Positions 27,748 to 36,277 of a stretch of 64,000 nucleotides of DNA are shown here, in pieces. Numbering within the stretch: position 1 is the stretch's first letter; each line of letters starts with the position of its first letter. The translations under genes were made by a program, and so were the position numbers. The stretch spans positions 1 through 64,000 of the forward strand of contig NZ_CP150664.1 in assembly GCF_038024035.1 (NCBI RefSeq), written 5' to 3'. This DNA is from Polaribacter pacificus. Its GTDB lineage: Bacteria > Bacteroidota > Bacteroidia > Flavobacteriales > Flavobacteriaceae. The notes below the pieces were generated by a model. That model saw only the letters and a program-made list of their open reading frames with translations. It had not been told where the DNA came from and made no database searches.

Positions 27748-30228
27748 TTAATAGATGCTGTTTAAACTTTTAATCTCTAAATCCTCTAGTGCGGTAGCAT
27801 CAGTTTTAAATACTATAGTAACCGGTTCATTAGGGAGTAAATCAAAGAAGTTATCAGAAAAATGCCCTTGATTAGACGACCACAGAAATACATCTTTTTG
27901 TAAAGTTGTGCTCTTTAATACGATAGAAAATCCAGTGGCTGTTTTTCTGATAATTTCTTTACTGATGGGCTTGTTTTGAAGTGCTAAATTTTTGGGTTTT
28001 TCAAAATAAAAAATACTGCTTTCACCTTCAAAGCTGCTTAGCAATACAGTTGATTTTTTGTCAAAATCTAATGTATTGAGTGCTTTTTTATAGACTATTT
28101 TACTCGTGTTTTCTGCAATAGAGACTAGCTGTTCATCTGACCATATTTCTGCCCCGTCAAAGCCTAACAATCTAAGTTTTAGGGTTCCAGAAAAAGCTTC
28201 TAAATGATCATTAATCAGATAGGTATCAAGGTTTGTTTCGGTTAGCTTGTTTGAGATTAACAGATCTTTAAAGGCTTTCTTTGCCTTGTGTTGAAGCGCT
28301 TTCCAATTGCCGAAATAATCAATGCTAGACCAAGAAATTGCTGGCCAGCAATCGTTTAGCTGCCAAAAAAGACTTCCCATGGTATTGGGCATGGCTCTTC
28401 GTTGGGCTTCGATAGCCATAACGATGCCTTTTGCTTGCAGTAATTGGCTTATATACACATAATCTTTATCCGTTTTGGGCATTTGATAATCCCTCAGTAA
28501 ATATTCTTGGATTAATTGCGTGCCTCTAACATGCTTCTGATGACTCTTCATAGCCTCAGTATCTAATTGTACATTTTCTGTTTGATTGATGTGGTTGATG
28601 GTTTGGTAGCTAGGTAAAGATTGAAAACCAAATTCACTCATAAACCGTGGTACATTTTCTGTAAAATGTTCAAAAGGGTAGGCATCATGCCATACCCACC
28701 AATCGTGAGCATCTCCTTCAAATTGATGCTTAGGGTTCCCTCTACCGTATTTAGGAGAACTCTCCCAATAAGAAGTTGCATCGGTTAACTGAGAAACAGT
28801 AGTGGGTAAGATGTCATTAAAAACCTTTTGATAGTCCTTCCAGATTTCCTCTTTTTCTTGCTCAGACCTACCCGTTTGCCAGCCCCAACGATTCCAACCT
28901 TCTGCATTTTCATTATTACCACACCAAAGTGCAATTGAACTGTGGTTTCGCAAGCGCTTTACCTGATCGATAGCTTCTTGTTGTACATTGTCTAAAAAGT
29001 CCTCATCCCCAGGATACATAGCACAAGCAAACATAAAATCTTGCCAAATTAAAAGACCTTTTTCATCACATAACTCATAAAAGATGTCATTTTCATAGAT
29101 TCCACCACCCCAAACACGCAGCATATTCATATTGGCATCAACAGCATTAGAAAGTAGTTTTTTATAGTGCTGATCTCTTACCTTATTCTGAAAACTATTT
29201 TGTGGAATATAATTAGCACCTTTCATAAAAACAGGTACTCCGTTTAAATGAAATGCAAAAGATTCGCCAATTGCATCTTTTTTTCGTACCAATTCAATGG
29301 TTCTTAGTCCTTTTTTTAAATTTTTGACATCGCTAAGAGTACCATCGGCTATTAGTTGAAATTGAAATTGATATAATTTTTGTGCTCCTAAATTATGCGT
29401 CCACCAAAGTTCAGGATTGTTAATCTCTAAGGGTATCTTGTAAGTGTGAGTTCCTTTTTTAATCTGAAGTTCATGACTTGTTTCTTGCTTGTCTATCAAA
29501 CTAAAAATACTCACGTTTTTGTCTTCTGTACTATGGATGCTAATTTCTGCAGTTAGACGCGCCAGGCTTTTAGAGAGCTGATCTTGTTTAATAAATACAT
29601 CCTCAAACCTAACGGTATTCCAAGCCTTTAGTTTTACGTCTTTCCAGATACCCGCTGTGTTTAATTTTGGCCCCCAATCCCAACCCGATTGAAACTGCGC
29701 TTTTCTGGTGTAGATTCTGCTGCCTTCTGGCAACTGATAAGGGTTCTGCTTTTCTTTTAGTTGTTCTTGGCTATTGTCAAAAACAACCCGCAATTGATTG
29801 CTGTTTTTTAAATTCGATTTTACATTAACGGTGTAGGTTCTAAAAGCATTGTTGCTGGTTAAGATCTTTACATCGTTTAAATAGACCGTAGCATAGGTAT
29901 CCAAACCTTCAAAACTGAGTTCTATTTGAGCTTTGTCTAAGATGTTTTTAGGGACTTCAAAAAGTTTTTTATACTCCCATTTTTTTGATGAAACCCACTG
30001 TACACTGTCTTCATTGGTCTTGATAAAAGGATCTGGAATGAGATTTTGCTTTAGCAGATCTGTAAAAACATTGCCAGGAACTTCTGCTGGTTTCCAACTT
30101 GTTTCATCAGTGGCTTTAAAGACCCAGTTTTCTGACAATGAAATGTTTGTAGGGAGCTCTTGCTGTAGCTTTTTACAAGAAAAAACACTTAGCGCTAAAA
30201 AACTTAAAAGTAAAAGTTTACGATTCAT
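27748..30228 (-). CDS. GH2 beta-mannosidase (lipoprotein)
   Basis: The protein is an exo-beta-mannosidase of glycoside hydrolase family 2, removing terminal beta-linked mannose such as the Man-beta-1,4-GlcNAc of N-glycan cores. The 826-residue chain starts with a lipoprotein signal (LLLSFLALSVFSCKK), followed by a sugar-binding domain (LSFEGLDTYATVYLND), an Ig-like domain and the TIM barrel. The acid/base is Glu440 in CGNNENAEGW and the nucleophile Glu532 in MSEFGFQSLP; LRVWGGGIYE is the beta-mannosidase form of the preceding motif. Its start overlaps the cutC stop by 11 bases. It lies in the GH20-cutC-GH2 operon. Confidence 0.93.
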   Translation of the reverse strand: MNRKLLLLSFLALSVFSCKKLQQELPTNISLSENWVFKATDETSWKPAEVPGNVFTDLLKQNLIPDPFIKTNEDSVQWVSSKKWEYKKLFEVPKNILDKAQIELSFEGLDTYATVYLNDVKILTSNNAFRTYTVNVKSNLKNSNQLRVVFDNSQEQLKEKQNPYQLPEGSRIYTRKAQFQSGWDWGPKLNTAGIWKDVKLKAWNTVRFEDVFIKQDQLSKSLARLTAEISIHSTEDKNVSIFSLIDKQETSHELQIKKGTHTYKIPLEINNPELWWTHNLGAQKLYQFQFQLIADGTLSDVKNLKKGLRTIELVRKKDAIGESFAFHLNGVPVFMKGANYIPQNSFQNKVRDQHYKKLLSNAVDANMNMLRVWGGGIYENDIFYELCDEKGLLIWQDFMFACAMYPGDEDFLDNVQQEAIDQVKRLRNHSSIALWCGNNENAEGWNRWGWQTGRSEQEKEEIWKDYQKVFNDILPTTVSQLTDATSYWESSPKYGRGNPKHQFEGDAHDWWVWHDAYPFEHFTENVPRFMSEFGFQSLPSYQTINHINQTENVQLDTEAMKSHQKHVRGTQLIQEYLLRDYQMPKTDKDYVYISQLLQAKGIVMAIEAQRRAMPNTMGSLFWQLNDCWPAISWSSIDYFGNWKALQHKAKKAFKDLLISNKLTETNLDTYLINDHLEAFSGTLKLRLLGFDGAEIWSDEQLVSIAENTSKIVYKKALNTLDFDKKSTVLLSSFEGESSIFYFEKPKNLALQNKPISKEIIRKTATGFSIVLKSTTLQKDVFLWSSNQGHFSDNFFDLLPNEPVTIVFKTDATALEDLEIKSLNSIY

Positions 30229-30946
30229 TAGTTAAAAGTTGAAGACAGGTTTTTATTTTTTTAATATCAGAAGTAGCCTGTTGATATTCATCAAAATGCT
30301 TGTCACTGTTCATAGGTATCGGAATATGCTCAATGGTTTTTCGCAAACTGCTGGCACTTAAATGCAGTTCTGTAAACTGGTGTTTTTGAAACAACTGAAC
30401 ATTGCTTTCATTAACACCACCACCTGGTAAAATGCCGATGCCTTTACTTGCCTTTTGAAACGTTTTAAGGTTTTCTAAACCAAGGACAACATTTGGTTTT
30501 TGTCCAGAAGTCAATACTCTATCTACACCCAGGTTTTCTAGATTAAAGAGTTCTTCTACAGGGTTTGGAACCCAGTCAAAAGCTCTGTGAAAAGTAAAGG
30601 AGAGTGTTCCTGCAATGTCTATAAGCGATTTGGTTCTTTCCAAATCAATACTCAAATCCTGTTTTAAAACTCCAGAGACGATTCCGGCTGCACCCAATTG
30701 TTTACAGATTCTGATGTCTTCTTTCATAATTTCCATTTCATCATCAGAATAACAAAAATCACCAGCTCTTGGTCTTATCAAAACAAAAACAGGGATGTTT
30801 AAATTTGACAACACTTTAGAGAGCAGTCCGTATGAAGGAGTAATACCCCCTAAAGCTAACTCAGAACAAAGTTCTATTCTATGAGCTCCTGCAACTTCTG
30901 CATTGATGGCTGATTGATATGAATTGGCACAAATTTCTAGTTTCAT
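30218..30946 (-). CDS. cutC: CutC-family TIM-barrel protein
   Basis: The 242-residue protein has the CutC family hallmarks EICANSYQSAINAEVAGAHRIELC, LALGGITPSYG, VFVLIRPRAGDF and FHRAFDW. The family name comes from an E. coli copper phenotype that was later questioned, and the biochemical activity is unsettled. Here the gene sits between GH20 and GH2 genes and overlaps the beta-mannosidase start by 11 bases, so it is translated with a glycan-degrading enzyme. It has no export signal, unlike its neighbours. A cytoplasmic sugar-related role is an inference from this position. Confidence 0.9.
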   Translation of the reverse strand: MKLEICANSYQSAINAEVAGAHRIELCSELALGGITPSYGLLSKVLSNLNIPVFVLIRPRAGDFCYSDDEMEIMKEDIRICKQLGAAGIVSGVLKQDLSIDLERTKSLIDIAGTLSFTFHRAFDWVPNPVEELFNLENLGVDRVLTSGQKPNVVLGLENLKTFQKASKGIGILPGGGVNESNVQLFQKHQFTELHLSASSLRKTIEHIPIPMNSDKHFDEYQQATSDIKKIKTCLQLLTNES

Positions 30947-31000
30947 TTTTAAGGTGTTTCTGATTAGACAGAAACCTAAACTGCAGCGATTAAAATTTGG

Positions 31001-33283
31001 TTACTTTACGATAATTTCATCGATAAAGGTCCATGCTTTGTGACCAGCTCCTTGTCTTCCATCAGGAATTACACCGTAATTAATCAGTGTTAATTGTATA
31101 TAGCGCGTTGTTATTTTTGCATCAACCTTAAAATTAACCAACAAATCATCGGTTTTTGGAAGTACCTTTGTGAGGCTTTTTTCTTGACCGGGAAAACTTA
31201 TTTCTACCCGCGTTGGAGCGTAAATCCATTGACCTTTTCCGTTGTGAAAACGAGTACTAATGCTATTGATCTCTGTTAGTGCTCCTAAATCAATGGTTAT
31301 TTGTACATCTTTACCAGAAAAGCCTAACCACTCTTTGTCTCCGTAACGTTGGTCACTACCCACAATACCATTAATTAAAGCTTTGGTTCCACCAGCATTG
31401 TAGCTTGGGCTGGGAGGTACACTCATAGAAATGCTTTTACCTACGGCTTTATGAAGCAAGATACTTTCTGTAAATACAGTACTAATTTTTTTAGTATCGC
31501 TAAAACTAGCAGCTTTGATAGTGGTGTTTTTTGTGATTGTGATTGGACCTGTATATAATTGTGATGTTAAGGTAGGTTCAGTACCATCTGTTGTGTATCG
31601 GATATACTGATCATCAGATGAAGCTTTCAGTTCATATGTCATTTGCTGATCTTTGGTGATAAAATTTCCAGTCAATTCATATAGATGATTGGCGTAATTT
31701 ACTTGGAGCACATCCAATCGTTTTTGATAGTTGATCAATCGTTTTTTAAAATTTTCATACGATTTATTCTTTGGGTCAGACCAAACTACCTCACTCAACG
31801 CGATAGCTCTAGGGTAGGCCATGTATTCAACTTTTTCTGGACTCGTAATATACTCTGTCCATACATTTCCTTGAGCTCCTAACACATATTTTGCCTCTTC
31901 TTCTGTTAATTCTTCTGGAATCGGGTTAAAGCTGTATACTTTTTCTAAAGGCAAGAAACCTCCAATGGCTAGAGGTTCATTGTCATTTGTTGATTGGTAA
32001 TGATCAAAGTAACAATGTGATCCGGGAGTTAAAATAACATCGTGATGTTGTTTGGCCGCTTCTACAGCACCATTTACACCTCTCCAAGACATCACCGTTG
32101 CATTGGGGGCAAGTCCACCTTCTAAGATCTCATCCCAACCGATAATTTGTTTTCCTTTAGAATTGATATATTTTTCCATTCGAGTAATAAAATAACTCTG
32201 CAGACCATGTTCATCCTTTAGGCCTTCTTTTTTGATAAGTGCTTGGCAACTCTCACAAGTTTTCCAACGTGTTTTAGGAGCTTCATCTCCACCGATATGA
32301 ATGTATTTCCCTGGAAATAATGGGATAATTTCATCAATGACATCTTCTAAAAACTTAAAAGTGCTTTCTTTGGCACAATAGATGTCATCAAAGACGCCCC
32401 ATTTGGTTGCTGCACCAATAGGTTTACCCGTACAACTTAATTCTGGGTATGCAGAAAGAGCTGCTTGAGCATGACCCGGCATTTCAATTTCTGGAATGAC
32501 CGTAATTTGTCTAGCCGTTGCATAAGCTACAATTTCTTTTACTTCTTCTTGGGTGTAAAAACCACCGTATTTTTTACCATCAAACTTGTGGGGTTGATCG
32601 CTGTAATGCCCGATTAAGGTTTCATCTCTGTAGGCTGCAACTTCTTGAAGCTTTGGATACTTTTTTATTTCGATTCTCCAACCCTGATCTTCGGTTAAAT
32701 GCCAATGAAAAGTGTTCATTTTAAGCATGCTCATTAAATCGATGTACTTTTTAATAAAATCTACAGGAAAAAAATGTCTTCCCACATCCAAATGCATTCC
32801 TCTATACACAAACTGTGGAGCATCCTTAATTTGTAAGTTTTGCACAGCGATAGCAGATGGCTGATCCTTGTTTGATTCTAAAGAGATAGGCAGAAGTTGA
32901 CGCAAAGATTGGAAACCGTAAAAAGCACCTTTGGCCGTAGCGGCTATAATTTCAATTTTTTCTTGGCGAATCAGAAGGCTATAACCTTCATCATTGTTGA
33001 TGCTGGTATCTTTGATAAATGAGATGCTATTTTTGGCTGTTTCAGTTTGCAAAGCGATGCTGCTTCCTTGGGTGATATAGTCTTTAAAAAAGAGCGCTAC
33101 AGATTCAAATTCATTGTCGTAAATGAGTTGAGTATCTGAACTGAGTATAAATTCACCCTCAGAGATCGCCAATTCATTAGGGATTGGGATAATGTTGGGC
33201 ACAACAGCTTTTGTTGGTTTTTGAGTACACTGAATAAGTGTTAGTATAAAAAGTAAGCTAATGATGATTTTCTTGATGTCCAT
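31001..33283 (-). CDS. GH20 beta-N-acetylhexosaminidase with C-terminal discoidin-like module (lipoprotein)
   Basis: The enzyme removes terminal beta-linked GlcNAc or GalNAc using substrate-assisted catalysis. The 760-residue lipoprotein (signal ending LTLIQCTQK) has the GH20b domain, then the barrel with YRGMHLDVGRHFFP, HWHLTEDQGWR, the catalytic Asp333-Glu334 pair in HIGGDEAPKTRW, and IIGWDEILEGG. After the barrel come a chitobiase C-terminal Ig-like segment (YIRYTTDGTEPTLTSQLYTG) and an F5/8-type discoidin-like module (about 620-760, ending HKAWTFIDEIIVK). It is first in the leftward operon and only 40 bases from the divergent GH92 gene. Confidence 0.94.
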   Translation of the reverse strand: MDIKKIIISLLFILTLIQCTQKPTKAVVPNIIPIPNELAISEGEFILSSDTQLIYDNEFESVALFFKDYITQGSSIALQTETAKNSISFIKDTSINNDEGYSLLIRQEKIEIIAATAKGAFYGFQSLRQLLPISLESNKDQPSAIAVQNLQIKDAPQFVYRGMHLDVGRHFFPVDFIKKYIDLMSMLKMNTFHWHLTEDQGWRIEIKKYPKLQEVAAYRDETLIGHYSDQPHKFDGKKYGGFYTQEEVKEIVAYATARQITVIPEIEMPGHAQAALSAYPELSCTGKPIGAATKWGVFDDIYCAKESTFKFLEDVIDEIIPLFPGKYIHIGGDEAPKTRWKTCESCQALIKKEGLKDEHGLQSYFITRMEKYINSKGKQIIGWDEILEGGLAPNATVMSWRGVNGAVEAAKQHHDVILTPGSHCYFDHYQSTNDNEPLAIGGFLPLEKVYSFNPIPEELTEEEAKYVLGAQGNVWTEYITSPEKVEYMAYPRAIALSEVVWSDPKNKSYENFKKRLINYQKRLDVLQVNYANHLYELTGNFITKDQQMTYELKASSDDQYIRYTTDGTEPTLTSQLYTGPITITKNTTIKAASFSDTKKISTVFTESILLHKAVGKSISMSVPPSPSYNAGGTKALINGIVGSDQRYGDKEWLGFSGKDVQITIDLGALTEINSISTRFHNGKGQWIYAPTRVEISFPGQEKSLTKVLPKTDDLLVNFKVDAKITTRYIQLTLINYGVIPDGRQGAGHKAWTFIDEIIVK

Positions 33284-33323
33284 TTTAGTATATTAGAAGT
33301 CTTAAATTTACTAATCTTTTTAC

Positions 33324-36254
33324 ATGAAACTTACACCTCTTTCAATTTTTATTGTTTTTTTCTTATTACTAGGCTGTAAAGAAGAGCAACCTATAGAACT
33401 CGCAAAAAAAGACCAAGAACTAATTTCTTATGTCAATCCCTTTATTGGAACCGGTGGTCATGGCCATACTTTTCCTGGAGCAACCATGCCTTTTGGGATG
33501 ATGCAACTTAGCCCAGATACGCGTTTGGATGGATGGGACGGTTGCTCTGGATACCATTATTCAGACGATAAAATTTACGGATTTTCTCATACGCATCTCA
33601 GCGGAACAGGTGTCTCTGATTACGGAGATATTTTATTAATGCCTACCAATAAAATTGTTTTTAACAATGGAGCAGATGGTAAAGACGGGTATCGTTCTCA
33701 CTTTTCACACGATACTGAAATTGCCGAACCAGGTTTTTATAAGGTCTTTTTAGAAGATACTAAAATTGATGTAGAGCTCACTGTATCTAAACGCAGCGGG
33801 AAACACCGTTATGCTTTTGCCGAAGGATCTAAACAAATTGTTATCCTAGATTTAGAACACAGAGACCAGGTGTTGGATTCAAAACTAAACATCAACTCGA
33901 ATACTGAAATTTCTGGATATCGTTTTTCAAATGCTTGGGCTACAGATCAACGCTTGTATTTTGATATGTTGTTTTCACGACCATTTACCAAAGTAACTTT
34001 ATTAGATAATAAAAAAGAAGGTAAAAAAGTACTTGCAGCCTTTGAGTTTGACCCTAGTGAGGGCAGTATTTTAGAAGTAACAGTTGGAATCTCTCCTGTA
34101 GATGAAAATGGAGCCATACACAATTGGCAGTTAGAGATCGGTGATAAAACTTTTGAAACTGTAAAAGAAGAAGCACAACAAGCATGGGAGCTACAATTAG
34201 AAAAAATGGTTGTAGAATCTAATGATGCAGATTATAAAACAAATTTTTACACCTCTTTATACCATACCATGATCGCGCCAAATTTATATCAAGATATAGA
34301 TGGAAGGTATCGAGGAATGGATTTAAATATTTATCAAAATACTGATTTTGATTATTATACGGTCTTTTCTTTGTGGGATACCTATCGCGCAGCACACCCA
34401 TTGTATACTTTAATAGAAACCAAAAAAACCAACGATTTTATCAATACTTTTTTAGCCAAATACGATGAAGGTGGAATCATGCCAATATGGGATTTATCTG
34501 CCTGTTATACTGGGTGTATGATAGGGTATCATGCAGTTCCTGTTATAGCAGATGCCTATTTAAAAGGTATTAGAGATTATGATGTTTCTAAAGCCTTTAA
34601 AGCCATGAAACACTCTGCAACCCGTGATAAGTTAGGTTTAGATAGTTATAAAAAACTTGGTTTTATACCAGTAGAATTAGAATCAGAGTCGGTATCTAAA
34701 ACGCTAGAATATGCATACGATGATTGGACCATTGCACAGATGGCCAAATCTTTAGGAAAGCAAGATGATTTTAAAACCTATACAGAAAGAGCACAGAATT
34801 ATAAAAATATTTTTGATCCCAGCACAAAATTTATGCGAGGTCGTTTTAGAAATACTTGGTTTGCTCCTTTTGATCCTTATGAAGTAAACTTTAATTATAC
34901 CGAAGCCAATTCATGGCAATATAGCTTTTATGTACCCCAGGATGTTACTGGTTTTATCAAATTGATGGGAGGAAAGCAGGCTTTAGAAGCTCAGTTAGAT
35001 GAGTTGTTTACCGCTAATCATACGACCTCGGGTAGAGATCAAGCCGATATCACTGGTTTGATAGGTCAATACGCTCACGGTAATGAGCCAAGTCATCATA
35101 TGGCGTATTTATACAACTTTGTAAATAAGCCTCATAAAACTCAAGAACGCGTTCGACAAATTTTAACTGAACTGTATATGAACACCCCAGACGGTATATC
35201 TGGTAACGAAGACTGTGGTCAGATGAGTGCTTGGTATGTGTTGAGTTCTCTAGGGTTTTACCCTGTAACACCAGGGTCTAATGAATATATTATTGGGGCT
35301 CCGTTGTTTGAAAAAGCGACCATACATTTAGAAAATGGAAAAAACTTTACCATTCTAGCCAATCAAGCATCTGCAGCGCATAAATATGTAAAATCTGTAG
35401 CGCTTAACGGAAAAAAGTATCCCTATTCTTATATAAAGCATCAAGATATTATAGACGGTGGTAGCTTGGTTTTTGAAATGTCAGATCAACCAACTGATTG
35501 GGGAACTCAAGATGCCCATGTACCTAAAACTACAATTGAAGAGCACCTTATTGTGCCTGCACCTTATATAGAAAAAGGGGAGATTGCCTTTAAAGGAAGT
35601 ACAGAGGTTGTCTTAAATTCTGTGGATGCAAAAAGTATTATTTATTATGCCTTAAACGATGGAGATTTTACTGTTTATAAAAGTCCAATTAAAATTTCTG
35701 AACCAAGCAGTTTAAAAATTTACGCACAAAACGGAACAGAAAAAAGTGCTGAGATTATCACTAATTTCTTTAAAATTGATCCAAATGTTACCATACAGTT
35801 AAAGCATCAATATGCCAATCAGTATAATGGTGGAGGAGCAAATGGATTAATCGACGGTATTTTTGGTGCTAAAGATTTTAGAACTGGAACCTGGCAAGGT
35901 TTTTCTAATGTAGATCTTGTTGCCACTGTTGATTTAGGTAAGAGTAAAAATTTAAAAACTACAACTGTAGGCTTTTTAGAAGATCAAAAAAGTTGGATTT
36001 TTCTTCCTACCGAAGTTACTTGTTATATTAGTGTGGATAATCAGAATTTTATAAAAATTGGATCTAAAAAAATTGCAGCAGAAAAAGCAGCAGATGTAGC
36101 TTCCATGAAAAAAATTAAATTTGATTTAAAAGGAAAAAATGTTCGTTATGTTCGAATTGTAGCAAAAACGCTTGGTGAATTACCAAGTTGGCATTTGGGT
36201 TACAAACACAACGGCCGCTCTTGGTTATTTGCAGATGAAATTGTAATAGAATAA
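33324..36254 (+). CDS. GH92 alpha-mannosidase with C-terminal discoidin-like module (lipoprotein)
   Basis: GH92 enzymes are calcium-dependent exo-alpha-mannosidases acting on alpha-1,2, -1,3, -1,4 or -1,6 mannosides. The 976-residue protein has a lipoprotein signal (FIVFFLLLGCKEE), the N-terminal beta-sandwich opening VNPFIGTGGHGHTFPGATMP, and the catalytic half with EANSWQYSFYVPQD, AHGNEPSHHMAYLYNF and GNEDCGQMSAWYVLSSLGF. Unlike the next gene it continues for about 250 residues with a chitobiase-like Ig segment and a discoidin-like module resembling that of the divergent GH20. Linkage specificity cannot be read reliably. Confidence 0.94.
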   Translation: MKLTPLSIFIVFFLLLGCKEEQPIELAKKDQELISYVNPFIGTGGHGHTFPGATMPFGMMQLSPDTRLDGWDGCSGYHYSDDKIYGFSHTHLSGTGVSDYGDILLMPTNKIVFNNGADGKDGYRSHFSHDTEIAEPGFYKVFLEDTKIDVELTVSKRSGKHRYAFAEGSKQIVILDLEHRDQVLDSKLNINSNTEISGYRFSNAWATDQRLYFDMLFSRPFTKVTLLDNKKEGKKVLAAFEFDPSEGSILEVTVGISPVDENGAIHNWQLEIGDKTFETVKEEAQQAWELQLEKMVVESNDADYKTNFYTSLYHTMIAPNLYQDIDGRYRGMDLNIYQNTDFDYYTVFSLWDTYRAAHPLYTLIETKKTNDFINTFLAKYDEGGIMPIWDLSACYTGCMIGYHAVPVIADAYLKGIRDYDVSKAFKAMKHSATRDKLGLDSYKKLGFIPVELESESVSKTLEYAYDDWTIAQMAKSLGKQDDFKTYTERAQNYKNIFDPSTKFMRGRFRNTWFAPFDPYEVNFNYTEANSWQYSFYVPQDVTGFIKLMGGKQALEAQLDELFTANHTTSGRDQADITGLIGQYAHGNEPSHHMAYLYNFVNKPHKTQERVRQILTELYMNTPDGISGNEDCGQMSAWYVLSSLGFYPVTPGSNEYIIGAPLFEKATIHLENGKNFTILANQASAAHKYVKSVALNGKKYPYSYIKHQDIIDGGSLVFEMSDQPTDWGTQDAHVPKTTIEEHLIVPAPYIEKGEIAFKGSTEVVLNSVDAKSIIYYALNDGDFTVYKSPIKISEPSSLKIYAQNGTEKSAEIITNFFKIDPNVTIQLKHQYANQYNGGGANGLIDGIFGAKDFRTGTWQGFSNVDLVATVDLGKSKNLKTTTVGFLEDQKSWIFLPTEVTCYISVDNQNFIKIGSKKIAAEKAADVASMKKIKFDLKGKNVRYVRIVAKTLGELPSWHLGYKHNGRSWLFADEIVIE

Positions 36255-36277
36255 GAATCTAAATTAAATTGAGTAAA

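Noticed and set aside
36032..36040. TGTGGATAA, an exact DnaA-box-like 9-mer, inside the first GH92 gene.
   Set aside because: It is a single copy inside a coding sequence with no clustering or AT-rich unwinding region; chance occurrence is expected in 64 kb.
36269..36277. TTG at 36269 as the start of the second GH92.
   Set aside because: The ATG nine bases later opens the lipoprotein signal directly.
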